Shown here: positions 26,201-36,820 of the stretch, in pieces | Position numbering within the stretch: the stretch's first letter is position 1 | Layout: every line of letters starts with the position of its first letter | NCBI GenBank assembly: GCA_951230915.1 | Contig: OX579640.1 | Location: 16,140,981 to 16,204,980 of the forward strand | Source: Antitrichia curtipendula | Lineage: Eukaryota > Streptophyta > Bryopsida > Hypnales > Leucodontaceae | Direction of reading: 5' to 3' | Length of the DNA: 64,000 bases | Program-made: the position numbers and the translations under genes | The notes under the pieces: generated by a model | Told to the model about the DNA's origin: nothing | What the model saw: only the letters and a program-made list of their open reading frames with translations | The model's database searches: none

Positions 26201-26695
26201 AGAGCGTCTTCAAGCGCAACGGCTAAGGGTGATGCAAACATCAGAGAGGACTGTGTGGCGACAAGGTAATCCAGCGCAACCTGTAGGCGAGTTATTTGAA
26301 TTGCGTAACGCATGTGGGATCTCCTTTGCAGACACCACGACATTACCACCCTTGGCTGCTTCTCTGAACCACTTGCAACCTCACCATCACTTTCTCAACC
26401 CATTGCCCTCTGTGTTGCCATCACCATCGCAACGAACACTTCCTTATGGCATTCCTGCAACTCACTTTGCAACACCAATTTGTCTGCAACCTTCGCAGTC
26501 GTGGATGTCGACAACACGGGCAGCAGCTTCTCCCTGTTCCCTACAGGTTGACAAAGTCGTTGGAAGTTCGCGCCAGCGTGGCAGTGCGGGCAAGGCGCGG
26601 GAAGGTGAACGACAGCAAGGGGAAGGTGAACAACAGCAACAGTTCTTGGAATTTGATTCACACGTTCATCTTGGGGTAGCATGGCAAGGACGATA
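23206..26695 (+). pseudogene. pogo/Tigger-like transposase pseudogene 1
   Basis: Remains of a DDE transposase of the pogo branch (CENP-B-like HTH plus DDE_1). The N-terminal part starts at MASL (ATG 23218) and is acidic and Ser-rich up to about 23650. It is split by a 0.65-kb insertion at 23652-24302. The frame resumes with KNSLWTDEQLKSAM, an HTH region, and HPELTIRVAQALD up to SPDRIWNC (about 24876). There a short deletion removes the expected Asp-Glu-Ser around the first catalytic Asp and shifts the frame. The DDE part continues at 24876-25403 with LLILDGHNSHVTLE and PSHTSHALQPLD. In-frame TAA and TAG stops follow near 25400 and 25421, then RKALSEKNIKSGFRCTGIFP and an acidic region to 25859, then a Glu/Arg/Ala-rich coiled-coil stretch to about 26300 with more stops. 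It cannot make an active enzyme. Confidence 0.85.
23652..24302. mobile_element. Non-autonomous TA-flanked DNA element inside pogo pseudogene 1
   Basis: Inverted repeats of 31 bp match at 29 positions: 23652-23682 (TAGCTGGGTGAATGCATGG at the outer end) and 24272-24302 in reverse. The interior is about 590 bp, very AT-rich, with no ORF. TA at both outer borders fits a Tc1/mariner/pogo-type TA target duplication. It separates the acidic N-terminal part from the HTH part of the transposase. Confidence 0.75.
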
Positions 26696-27048
26696 ATGCC
26701 AGGATAGTGGTCTCTGCTTTTTAGTACGAAATTTAGCAGGAAGCAGTGTCTTTACTGAGCGGCAATGCAAGCCTCTAGACATTGAGTACTAGTTCGGAAC
26801 ACTTTTTGCCTTCCACAATTTGTAGTAATCTCAATTTTACGAATAAAATTCTGAAAATTTCACAATGCCAATATTTTTTATCTTCCCACAAGTAAAAAAT
26901 TTCAGTCGCTCTGAACTGCTTACCATCCGCTCCAGAATCGCTTAAGTGATCGGTCTTAGGTGGTCCGACCTTACAGTGCTAACTGAAGATATTAATGCGC
27001 GAAGGAAAAAACCTAAAATAAACACACAATTCACAGAAATCAAGCAGT

Positions 27049-29831
27049 TCAGTGCAAGTTTTCTAGAACGCAAAATCCCTCTCCCTCTTCATGTGCAGTT
27101 CTTAATCCGCTCATCCTCCATGATCCGTTTACATGTCCAAGAAGTACCTCACTCCCTTTCCTCGACATTCTTGCGCACGCCAGGATGCTTGCATAGGATA
27201 AGAATATGGTATAGCAAAGTGCGGAAATGGTGTCATCTGCGAAAACATGGGCGCCTGCTATTGCGATTGCAATATTGGTTGCATAGGGGCTACAAAGTTC
27301 TGAAAATGGATTGCCGAATAGGACCTGTGTATTTGGAAGGAGTTGTGGATTGTTTGTTGCTGCTTGCACATCGAAAGATGGCAAGGGCACTGTCTGCAAG
27401 GGAGGTACGGAGTTCTGTTCCCCCTCACCACTACCTGTTGAGTTCAAGGCACCTTGGTGTTGAAGCCGTTTTGACGGTCCTCCCCTCGCAGCCCACAATG
27501 CACGAGCCTCCCTTTGCAGTGATTGTTGTTGCGCCTTCAACCATGCTACCTCTACGCGTGCAGCCGCCCTTGAGCGCGTTGCATCCTCTCGTTCCTGTAA
27601 TTTTTGAGCACGCTCCTCCGCCACGTGCTGTTGGTGAGCTTCCCTCACAACTCTCCTTTCTTCTTACTCTTGCATTTTCCTTCACTTTGCTTCCGCTCGT
27701 TCAATTCGAGCTACCTCTTTTTGCCTTGTCCGTTCAACATTCCGCTCTTGAGTTTGTTGTACGCTGTGCATGTAATCATCAGATGTTAGCAAGATTGATT
27801 TTGAAAAATTGACAATGGGATCGGAATTGCACCTCCTCAGATTTGACCTCTCTATTATGGTCGGCAGGTTGAGGAAGGAAGTAATGGAGTGGGGGTTTGT
27901 ACAAGTAGGTTCCAATCCACGGATGTCTTTTGACAACTCCAACTCCGAAGTGTTGGCATTCACAAAGAAGTGCTCAGTAGTGGCATTGGGAGTGGTGTAG
28001 AGGTCGTCTTTAATATCGTCAGGCAACAAAGCAGGTATTTCTTCCGATTCCATGTGCCCTCTTTGGCCACTCTCGTCATCATCAGACTCCATAGGTGTTG
28101 TGATCTACATTGTTTCAGTAGGTTCATTCACAGACTGCACATATGTCTCGCTTGGGGCCATTTGAGAGTCCATTGTTGTACTCTCCAGCGGAAAAATACT
28201 GGTTGTTTTAAAGCCGCTCTTGATGTTGTCCATTGTCAATACGTGTTTCAAGGCCAAGGACACCCAATGTGCCAAAGTTAGTTTATGTGTTGGTTGGTTG
28301 AGGTTCCGTGATGTCCAATAATCTCAGTACTGCTTGAAGTATTTTTTGAATGGACCAAACACACTTACATCGAGAGGCTGCATGGCGTGCAATGTGTGAG
28401 ACGGTAGGGTTAGAATGTCCAATCCTACATCTCATGCTAGTTTTGCCACCTCCAAAGTAACATGGCCGCAATGTCCGTCAAGTATCAGCAAATGTCTGTG
28501 GCTAGGAGAAATGGCACCCTATCATCTCACACTTTTAATAAAGTGAGAAATCCATGCCGAAAACATGTAACTAGTCATTCATGCTTGAGGTTGCATTGCC
28601 ATGGTCGCACCTGCTTTGCATCGCTCAATGTAATTTTGGCAAAATCGCTTCCCTCTGAAAATGTAGAAGAATGGCGTTGCTAACCCAGCTGCATTGATGC
28701 AGACCAAAATTGAGAGCCACTCTCTTTGATCTTAAATGGTGAGATGCACTTGACGAACACCTCAACGACCTATGACAATTGCGCCGCCGGAAGTTTCTTC
28801 CCGCTTACACACCAGTCTCATTGCAATTCTACACCCTATCAGCAGAATAGGTAGGTGAAGTATACAATGCACATAAATTATTGTAGAAGGTCTGCACGTT
28901 TTCTTTGCATAGTGCCTTCGCTCTTGAAGATGCAAGTCCTTGTGCCGCCCTCAATGTGAGCTCTGGGTGACGGTGTCTAAACCACTTCAGCCATCTTTTA
29001 TCCGGAATTCCATTTGTGAACGGTGTGCATTGACTGCTTGTTATTTCGAAAACTTTCATTTTGAGATTTGTAGGGCTCAAATCAAGTGAGTCCCCTATTG
29101 CACATGTTTAGAAGGTATTGCACAAGTAGTCCCTCTTCCTCCGTTATTAAGACTCCTTGAGTTCCCCTCTTCCTTGATTTCCGCAAACCATAACATCAAT
29201 CTCGGAAAGTAGAGTAAAGAATGTCATGCTTCAAAACAGACTTCCTCATGCTAGCACCTAGCTCGTGCTCTTGTAAGGCTGCTGTCATTTGCTCGTCACT
29301 CCAAAACGAATTTTTTTTCCCTTTATTAGACTTGCTCATGCAATGACAATGTTGGGTTTGGTGCAATTGGTCTTGCTGATTTGTGATATCTACTAGTAGT
29401 GTTTGAGCCTGTGCAGGCCTCGCTGGTAGGTCCATGGCAGTGATGTCCTCCACTTTTGGATTCGTGAAGAGCACCACGCCGCTCTCCCTCTTGACCCGAC
29501 CCTTGTCAATGGTACCCCTCTCCTTTCCTTGCAGGTGACTTCTCCGCCCCTCCAACAGGGCATCGCCACTACTTTCTTGGCTCTGACTTCCCCGGCCTCT
29601 CCCTCCTGTTTTGTCAACTTCACTTAGATGGCCACTTCTCTTGCTTCGACTTTGTGATTGCAAAATGTGAAGTGCCTCGTAGTTTTCAGTCTCTGACCCC
29701 GTAGGAGAATGGGGCTCACTTCCGCTACTGCTGGAGCTCCCATCCTCAAGTGCAAAGTCATCTTCAGCACTGCCAGAGTTGAATTCAAAGTTTGGAGTAG
29801 CAGCTGCCATCAAGTTCTCCAATGATGCCAT
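27049..29831 (-). pseudogene. pogo/Tigger-like transposase pseudogene 2
   Basis: A second pogo-type transposase, related to but clearly diverged from pseudogene 1 and convergent with it. From the 29831 end: MASL start, acidic/Ser-rich N-terminus, KKNSFWSDEQMTAAL and the HTH start (29196-29831). Next comes LKMKVFEIT and HPELTLRAAQGL (28829-29080). The DDE region is at about 28830-28290, with FYIFRGKRF, LLILDGHCGHVTLE and LPSHTLHAMQPLD. The tail carries MDNIKSGFKTTSIFPLE, an acidic region (28092-27682) and a coiled-coil segment AHQQHVAEERAQKLQ (27640 onward). Several in-frame stops and shifts are present. The expected CDESG around the first catalytic Asp reads CNETG, flanked by two stops. Clearly dead. 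Confidence 0.8.
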
Positions 29832-32022
29832 GCTGTGGAGAGAGAATGTGCCAAAGAAGATCTTGCAAGTTCCGGGGCCGCTTGTGCAAGCGTGTACTAA
29901 ATCTCGTGGATATGAAGTTTACATTCGTAGTTCCCCTTGCAACTGAAGCCGCTTGTGCCACTCATTCACAATACTCAGAATCATGTATAATCTTTGAACA
30001 GAAAATGTTGCTTGTAAGTTAACAAGTGCCACAAGGAATTTTGCATACATTAGAATATATGTGTTTCTCTATCTTAAGGTATATTCACAGTTGGTGTTAC
30101 AAAATGTTGTAAGGGACGGTCTTAGGAACAAATTCAGACATATTTATGGAGTGGATTCACATTGCAAACATCTCTCCAAACAGCAAGTGTGAACAGGCTT
30201 TTAGAATTCACTAGGGAGTTTATGACTATGGTATGGGATGATGTGAAAAAACTAGTAAAGGACATAGTCATAATAAGAACACAATGATTGAGAGCATTGT
30301 ACAACTTCAGTGTTGTGAAGGATTCTAAAGCAAGCTGCTACAATGATGGTGCAGAGGAAAAGCGTGTCAGGAGCTGCCGCCAGTGCTTGCTTCTGAGCAC
30401 ATGGTGATTGCTAGCTCATCATTTAGGTTTCTGTTTGTTCTCTCCAATTGCACATTTGTCATGGTGAATAATGGAAAATTACAATCTTTAGAGAATGTCT
30501 ATAAACAAAATTTGACTTCATTTCATAAACTTCAGTTACGAACAAACTTTTCTACTGGAAATTCTGTGTACCTTCTTCTGAAGAGGTGGGATTGAGTATG
30601 AACTTGTGTATACCTTCTTATGAAAATCTCACATACAAAATATGACTTGTTTGCACTCATGTTGGGGTGAGGCAGTTAAGAGAGTTTGACAGGGTAATTA
30701 AAGATTTGAAGGTCTTCTATGCATAGTACAGTTCCTAAATGGTACATCTTAATGAACTAAGTATTTTTTGTCGGATATTGCAAAGAAAGCTAAGACTGAC
30801 ATATTTCCAACCTTGCAGACTAATCCATTTCTCTTCCTTAGAAATTCATCGAGGATACATGGAGAAAGACTTGAGGTACCAATGAAGTCCAAAAGCATAC
30901 ATGTAAGGCAAGGGCCATGAATGTTTAAATGCTCAGTGTTTACAAGTGACCTTCACTTCCAATGATGGAGACAACTTTCAAAGTTATACAGTTCGTTTGT
31001 AGCAATGTCAACGACAATTAATCCTTGACTTCCACCAATGAAATAGAGTCTCTGCAGTTTGGTCCAAAGCAATTGTTCAATTGAATAAGATGAAATTAAA
31101 TTGTCACTTACGTTTAAAGCAATCTAACATTTTCAGAGTAGGCCCTACTTTTTGGATCAGTACACAAAGATTTCATACGTAATAGTGGAACGACAGCACT
31201 TTCACATTCTCTCTTCTCACAAAATTGCAGTCACCTGAACTGAAGGAGCTCGATAATTCACAAACACCTTCTGCACGCAAGAGCTTTTGGAACTGGCGAT
31301 GTCAAGAATGTAGAGAACCACCCGTTAGAGTCCAGTACACATCATTTCCAATTAGAGACTTGTAGAATTGCAAGAAGTCACTCGTCCAAATGAGCACATC
31401 CAAAGCATCTTTACGAACCGCACCATGATCTCTAATTAATTAGCCAAACATAGAAAATTAGCCGCCTCTTGTAGTCAATTCCATTAATGCCAAGTTACTT
31501 TCAAGATCACCAAGTGCAATCATTCCAAATACAAGCAATTCTCCATTCTCCCCATTGCTAGCTGTCAACTTCCCCAGCTCTAGCCTACATCCGATCACAA
31601 TGCCACGTAATTCATTAGATACTCATGTCTAGTTGCTCGGAAATAGACCACCATATGCTTTGGAAAAAAACCACCCTACGCTACGAAAATGGGATGCTAG
31701 TCGGAAATGGGTACTCTTCCTTAGGCCAGGTTGTCCGTCCCTAGCCAATCATGGATTCCATAATGTCAATGCAGGAGAGTTTTGCCTTTGTGGCATGATT
31801 CGATTGGTTAAGGAGAGGAAGATTAAGACTGAAAAATGCTCACTGCTTGTCTTGTGCAAATTTTCAATAGGGTGGGTATGAAGTAGAAATTTCATTGGCA
31901 TGGCAGTGAGAAATTTGAGAGAAATCTCTATTACTACGGACCGGTATTAACTTAATGTGTGCGAATCCACCTAATATAATCTAAATGTATGAGACTCTTA
32001 CTGTTGTGGCATGTTTTGATTG
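29832..32022. other. Gene-free intergenic stretch
   Basis: No recognisable gene, tRNA or rRNA. Only short frames with no family signal, for example 30383-30595 and 31633-31881. A segment containing GATTGGTTAA after a TTGTGGCATG box occurs twice, near 31789-31812 and 32004-32028, the second copy directly abutting the repeat that follows. Confidence 0.5.
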
Positions 32023-34777
32023 GTTAACCCCTAAAGGACCGTTGTCCCTTTGGAGGACGAATGGGATTTCGGGCAGATACCTACAGGCTGAATTTTTGTT
32101 GTGATTTTTTTAAATTTTTTTGAAGATAGAAAAACCAATAAGCTTTGTGAAAATATAATTTTTTTTCACAACTGGTGCCCAAGAACAATAGTTATGACCA
32201 AATAAGCTCAAAATAGGGGATTGGGGGGAGCTTGGGCAACAAAAACAAATTTGCAAAAATTTGAATTAAAATTTTTTTTTTTTTCTTATAGAATATATTT
32301 TTTTCTATCTGGAAAGCTTTGATTCATTTTATTTGGATTTGTTATGAGAAAGTTATGGACATTCTTGTTTTTCGGGCAATTAGAGTATCTTTTTGAAAAA
32401 AATAACTTGTCGGATTCATTTCTAAATGCAATTTTTCAAATTTTTCAATTTCTTTTTGCATGGTTTAGTTTACTTGCTAGAACAATCTCACCATTGGAGT
32501 TATTGCATTTTAATTCCATCTAAAATATATGAATATTTTAGATTTTCCTTCTATCTTGTACCTACTTTTACTTAACAATTTTTTTAAGAATGATAATTAA
32601 GTTCCTTTTTTTGTTTCCTTTTTTTCCTAGACTCTCAAATCAATTCTCTACTATAAAAATTTAAAGATCAAAACGCTGTAGTGCAAATTTTTTAAGTTAA
32701 AAGTGTTTAAAGTCAAAAAATCTAGTCCCGCAATGTGCTGAAAAACTTATTTTTTTCACTTTAAATGCAAATATCTTGCAATCTGTGCGGTCAAAAGTTC
32801 TGAAAACAATTCCACACATTCTTATACTAGTTAGGTGTAAGATCCTATGGTTAGATGTGCAAAAAAAATATTTTTCAAATTTTTTTACTCTTTGCTATAA
32901 ATTATAAAGTCTCTTAGATTTAGTTATAAATATATAGAAAATTGAAGTTTTAATGTGACAAAATTAAATTATTTTGAAGATATGGAATTTAGAAACCTCT
33001 CATTTAATAATACTTTGACCTAGCAACAACAATACTTTGAGTTTTTAAAAATAATCACTATTTTAATTCTATACTTGAATTTTCATTAGAAAGATTACAT
33101 AAGTATTTGAACCACACCCAAAACCAGAAATTATCAAAAAAAGTTTTTTTAATTTTGAGATACAATAAATAATCTCAAAAATATTAGTTTGTAATTCAAA
33201 AGAAATCAAATATCTATTATATATAATGATTTCATTTTACATATTTTTCTGTTAGAAAAAAATCATTTTAGATGCTAAAAATTTCATGAACAACCTGATT
33301 TTCTTTTCCTTTTTAAAATTTTTGGAATACATCAAGGCAGTGCCAATATGTTAAAATCATTTACTAGTAAGGGATTCATTTAAACTATAAAAAAACTTTT
33401 GTTTCAAATTCTTTTAAAGTAATTAATTAGATGTTCTATCATATAAATAGTCTTTTTGCAAAATAGAAAGTTGAAATTTAATGGATGAGGTTTTGAAATT
33501 TTGAAAATACTAAAAAACAATGAAAAGTAGTGCATTGCAACATAAAAACTAGAGTACCATACCATGTAGTGTCCAATTATTAACCATTTCCTTACAAGTC
33601 TTTAATTCTAAACCAACAAGCCTATAACCATGGTCATCAACTATGCTACTATCCAATAGCCGGATAAATATGTATGTATTCTTCAAACATTTTTTGTCTT
33701 TCACAAGTCTTTGGGAGGTTAATTAAAATCCCTCCCTAACAATCTTAAAGAGGGATATTGCAAAGATTGACTTCCATTTACAAACATAACATATTAACAA
33801 ACAAACAAAAATGCGTTTTTATTCTCTAAAGCAATTTCATGTTTTTAGGCCCCAAATTGCTTCAGAGTATGCAAACCAAATCAAGGCTAAAATCTTCGTC
33901 TATATTTATTCATTAACAAATCTAACCATAGTCTATAGGATTTTTTAGTTATTTTGTTAAAATATACCCTTTTAAAATTTCAGAATGAGAAACCTTACCA
34001 CTGCAAGATCATGATGCTTGGATTTTAAAAAGAAATACTTCCAATTCTTCCTAAATGATTAGGTTTGATTCATCTTTCAAACTTTTTACACAAAAATGTG
34101 TAGATCCTACAACTTGGAACTCTTTATAATATGTTGAAAAAATAAGTTAGAAATACATTTAAAATATTTCAACAAAAATTTAATATTCTTTACTAAAAAA
34201 AATAATAATTAGAAAGAAGTAGAGTATGCTTTAAAATACTAAATTGTTAAGAATTTAGTTATCAAATTGAAAAATTCAAATTACAATGGTTATAAAGTTG
34301 TAATAAACAATCTACATCCATTGATTTTATTTTATTTCCAAAATATTGAAAATTGAGTTAAATAAAGGACTTCAAAGTTGATTTTAGAGTAGAGATTCTA
34401 TATTAAATAACAAATATGGCCTTATTTGGCCACAAACTAAAACTCCTCACACGTTTCATCTTGTTAATCAAAATTGAATGGTTTAAAGATTTTTATGTAT
34501 ATATAAATTTAGAAAACCAAGTTCAAATTTTTATTTTTTACAAGTATGTTGTTTTGTAGCTTCCCATGGATCAACATAAACTACATATCATACAATAATT
34601 TTTTAACCATGTAGTCAAGAGTTATGAAAATTATTGCACCTTAAAGCTACTCCTTGACAACATGTTACGATAAGAAAATTTTAAGAAAAAAATGAAAAAT
34701 CCATTTGTAAATGAATGATTGAAGATACTATGTTGCCAAAAAAATGTTGTTTGGTCTTTTAGGTTATAATCTAATTT
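32023..34777. repeat. AT-rich element with TTAA/CCCCTAAAGGACC-like ends (provisional)
   Basis: The left border reads TTAACCCCTAAAGGACC. The right border in reverse reads TTATAACCTAAAAGACC, so the ends match imperfectly. The interior is extremely AT-rich with no gene. The right part (about 34100-34777) is a reverse-orientation relative of 55126-55700 and of one arm of the palindrome at 52906-53388, sharing CATGTAGTCAA, AACTACATATCAT and AAAAAAATG...TTTGGTC. Whether 32023-34777 is one element or several nested ones is not settled. Confidence 0.4.
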
Positions 34778-35738
34778 TTATACATTCAACTTTATCCATT
34801 GTGTACATGCAACACTTAATTAATTTGAAATCATAATAGTCTCTTTTCTAGTTTTATATAGCCTATTCTTTCAAAAGAATGAAATTTCTATATAGTGTAT
34901 TTTAGTGTTTTTGATTATTTGTTGTAAAGATATGATTTTGACATTCAATATGACCATTTTATTTTTATTTAGAGCAATCTAACAGGTGAAGCTTCCTAAG
35001 TTTAGTTTCTACTCTGCTAGAAAACTTAATATATATTTTCAAAATTGAATATTTGTTTACAATGTGAAGATGAAAATCTCTAATAATGGTTTTATATATT
35101 GAATGTTGCAAAAAAGTTAGTTAACACAATGGTGTTCTATACTATAATTTTCACAAATGGAGAAACTTATAGATTTTTTAAGCTTATTTTGCATTTGATA
35201 TGAGTTTTCTTCACTTTCTCTTCAACAATTAATGACAATTTCAAAATTGGAAAAACAAATCTAGAAGTTTTACAGCTTGTAGAAGACATGCACTTTCATC
35301 TTAAAAGAGTTAAAAAAAAACCCATCAATATACAATGGCAATTAGAAAAATTTAATGAAGGACTTTGAAGTTCAACTTAAAGTATGTTGCTTGTGAATTT
35401 ACTACCTTAAGGGTGTTTTTGCACTTGCTATTAACCCCTAAAGGACTAGGGTGTTTCAGCAAAGTCCTTGTTTTTTTGAGTAGCTCTTGTAATAAGCATA
35501 ATTCTTCATTTATGTAGAATAATTTTGATGATCGCCACCGTTGAAATGAAACAAGAATGATTTAGCTTTCCTATAAAAAAAAAAGATCAACAAAATCACA
35601 CAATTTTTTAGAAAATGCCATTGTTGACAAGATTGATGAAAGATATTTGGTTAGGGAGTATTTTGTACGTACACTGAATCAAAATGTTGAAGTTGGAATG
35701 CTCAAAAGTGCTTAAAATATTATGATTTTTTTCCACAT
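34778..35738. other. AT-rich gene-free flank left of CACTA copy R
   Basis: No gene. Another TTAACCCCTAAAGGAC border stands at about 35431-35446, in the same orientation as the one at 32023, with no matching right border before the CACTA element. The three bases before the CACTA end are CAT. Confidence 0.45.
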
Positions 35739-35768
35739 CACTACAAAAAATTGGGGGTATAAATGACT
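35739..35768 (+). repeat. CACTA terminal inverted repeat, left end of copy R
   Basis: Begins CACTACAAAAAATTGGGGG and ends AAATGACT. Pairs with 50800-50829 (29 of 30 bases) and is identical to the end of copy L at 12788-12817. Confidence 0.96.
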
Positions 35769-36820
35769 AGGGAAGAATGACTGTTTGTCCGGTTTCACTA
35801 CAAAATGACTGCGACCTCTGTAATTGCACCAGCCCAGCGGGATTTCCAGAGTTCCAGTCGTTTCACAGTTACTAGTGCGACTGTTGGATGAAGACATGAC
35901 GGATGGCGAGGTGCGTCTACACTTTTCTGTTCACCTTATCGTCCACAGTAGTATAGGGGGAGGTGCAAAATCCAACGTGGACTCCCCAATCATGAATGAT
36001 TACGTTCCAGTCATGAAATGCGACTTCATGTGACTAGTTTGCAACTAGGAAATCACTAAGAAGCCATGAAGACGCCGGAATTTGAAAGTGAGGGAAAAAA
36101 ACGGGCAAGGCAGGCAACTGACGGGCAGGACAGACATTCCGACGCTACTGGGCTGTGAGTGCGCTCTGCGACATAGTCATAGACGAGTCACAAACCAAGG
36201 TGATTTTGCGACTGGTTTCACTACGGGGCCACCATGAATTGACTCCACCATCACTCGCATATAACTTCTGAGACAATGAGACCGCGTTCAATATTTAATT
36301 CGTAGGCATATTGGTATGAACCTTCAGGAATTGGGCTACATACCAGTAATACCACCCATGAGTGAGACCCCCCAAAAAATCCAAGTACATAGGAGTATTG
36401 GACCACCTATGCTTCCTTTTGGGATATAGTTCTCTACATCTGCAAGATGTCACCGACTTCAAGTGTAAAGTACTTGTGCATGTGAAGGGAAGAGCTGACG
36501 TGTGAAGTGTGTTCAATGCTGCTGTTTCGTACATATAAACAAAGTGACTACGTGGTGATTGCAATGGCACTGTACACTGAGTGCGTGAGACTACGTGGTG
36601 ACTTCAATGGAACCGTGCAATGACTGCGTTAGACCGGGGGTAGGGGATCCTGATTTCAACAATCCACAAATGCAACATAATTTGAAGGTTTAGCTGAGTC
36701 TGCATCCACCTAGTTCCTATTTACATATAGCCTGACTTGCCACAAATGCGTCAGATCTTCTTATTCAAAGTGCCAGCACACTTCGCGGGTGCATGTGCTA
36801 AGTAATTGCAATATTGCATG
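35769..36820. other. Subterminal non-coding region, left end of copy R
   Basis: Mirror of 11736-12787. Contains AATGACTG near 35775 and 35804 and GTGACTACGTGG-type repeats at about 36543-36605. No gene seen. Confidence 0.5.

Noticed and set aside
30000..35700. LTR retrotransposon, tRNA, rRNA or CRISPR in the AT-rich region
   Set aside because: No reverse transcriptase or integrase motifs, no long direct terminal repeats, no RNA gene and no regularly spaced repeats were seen.
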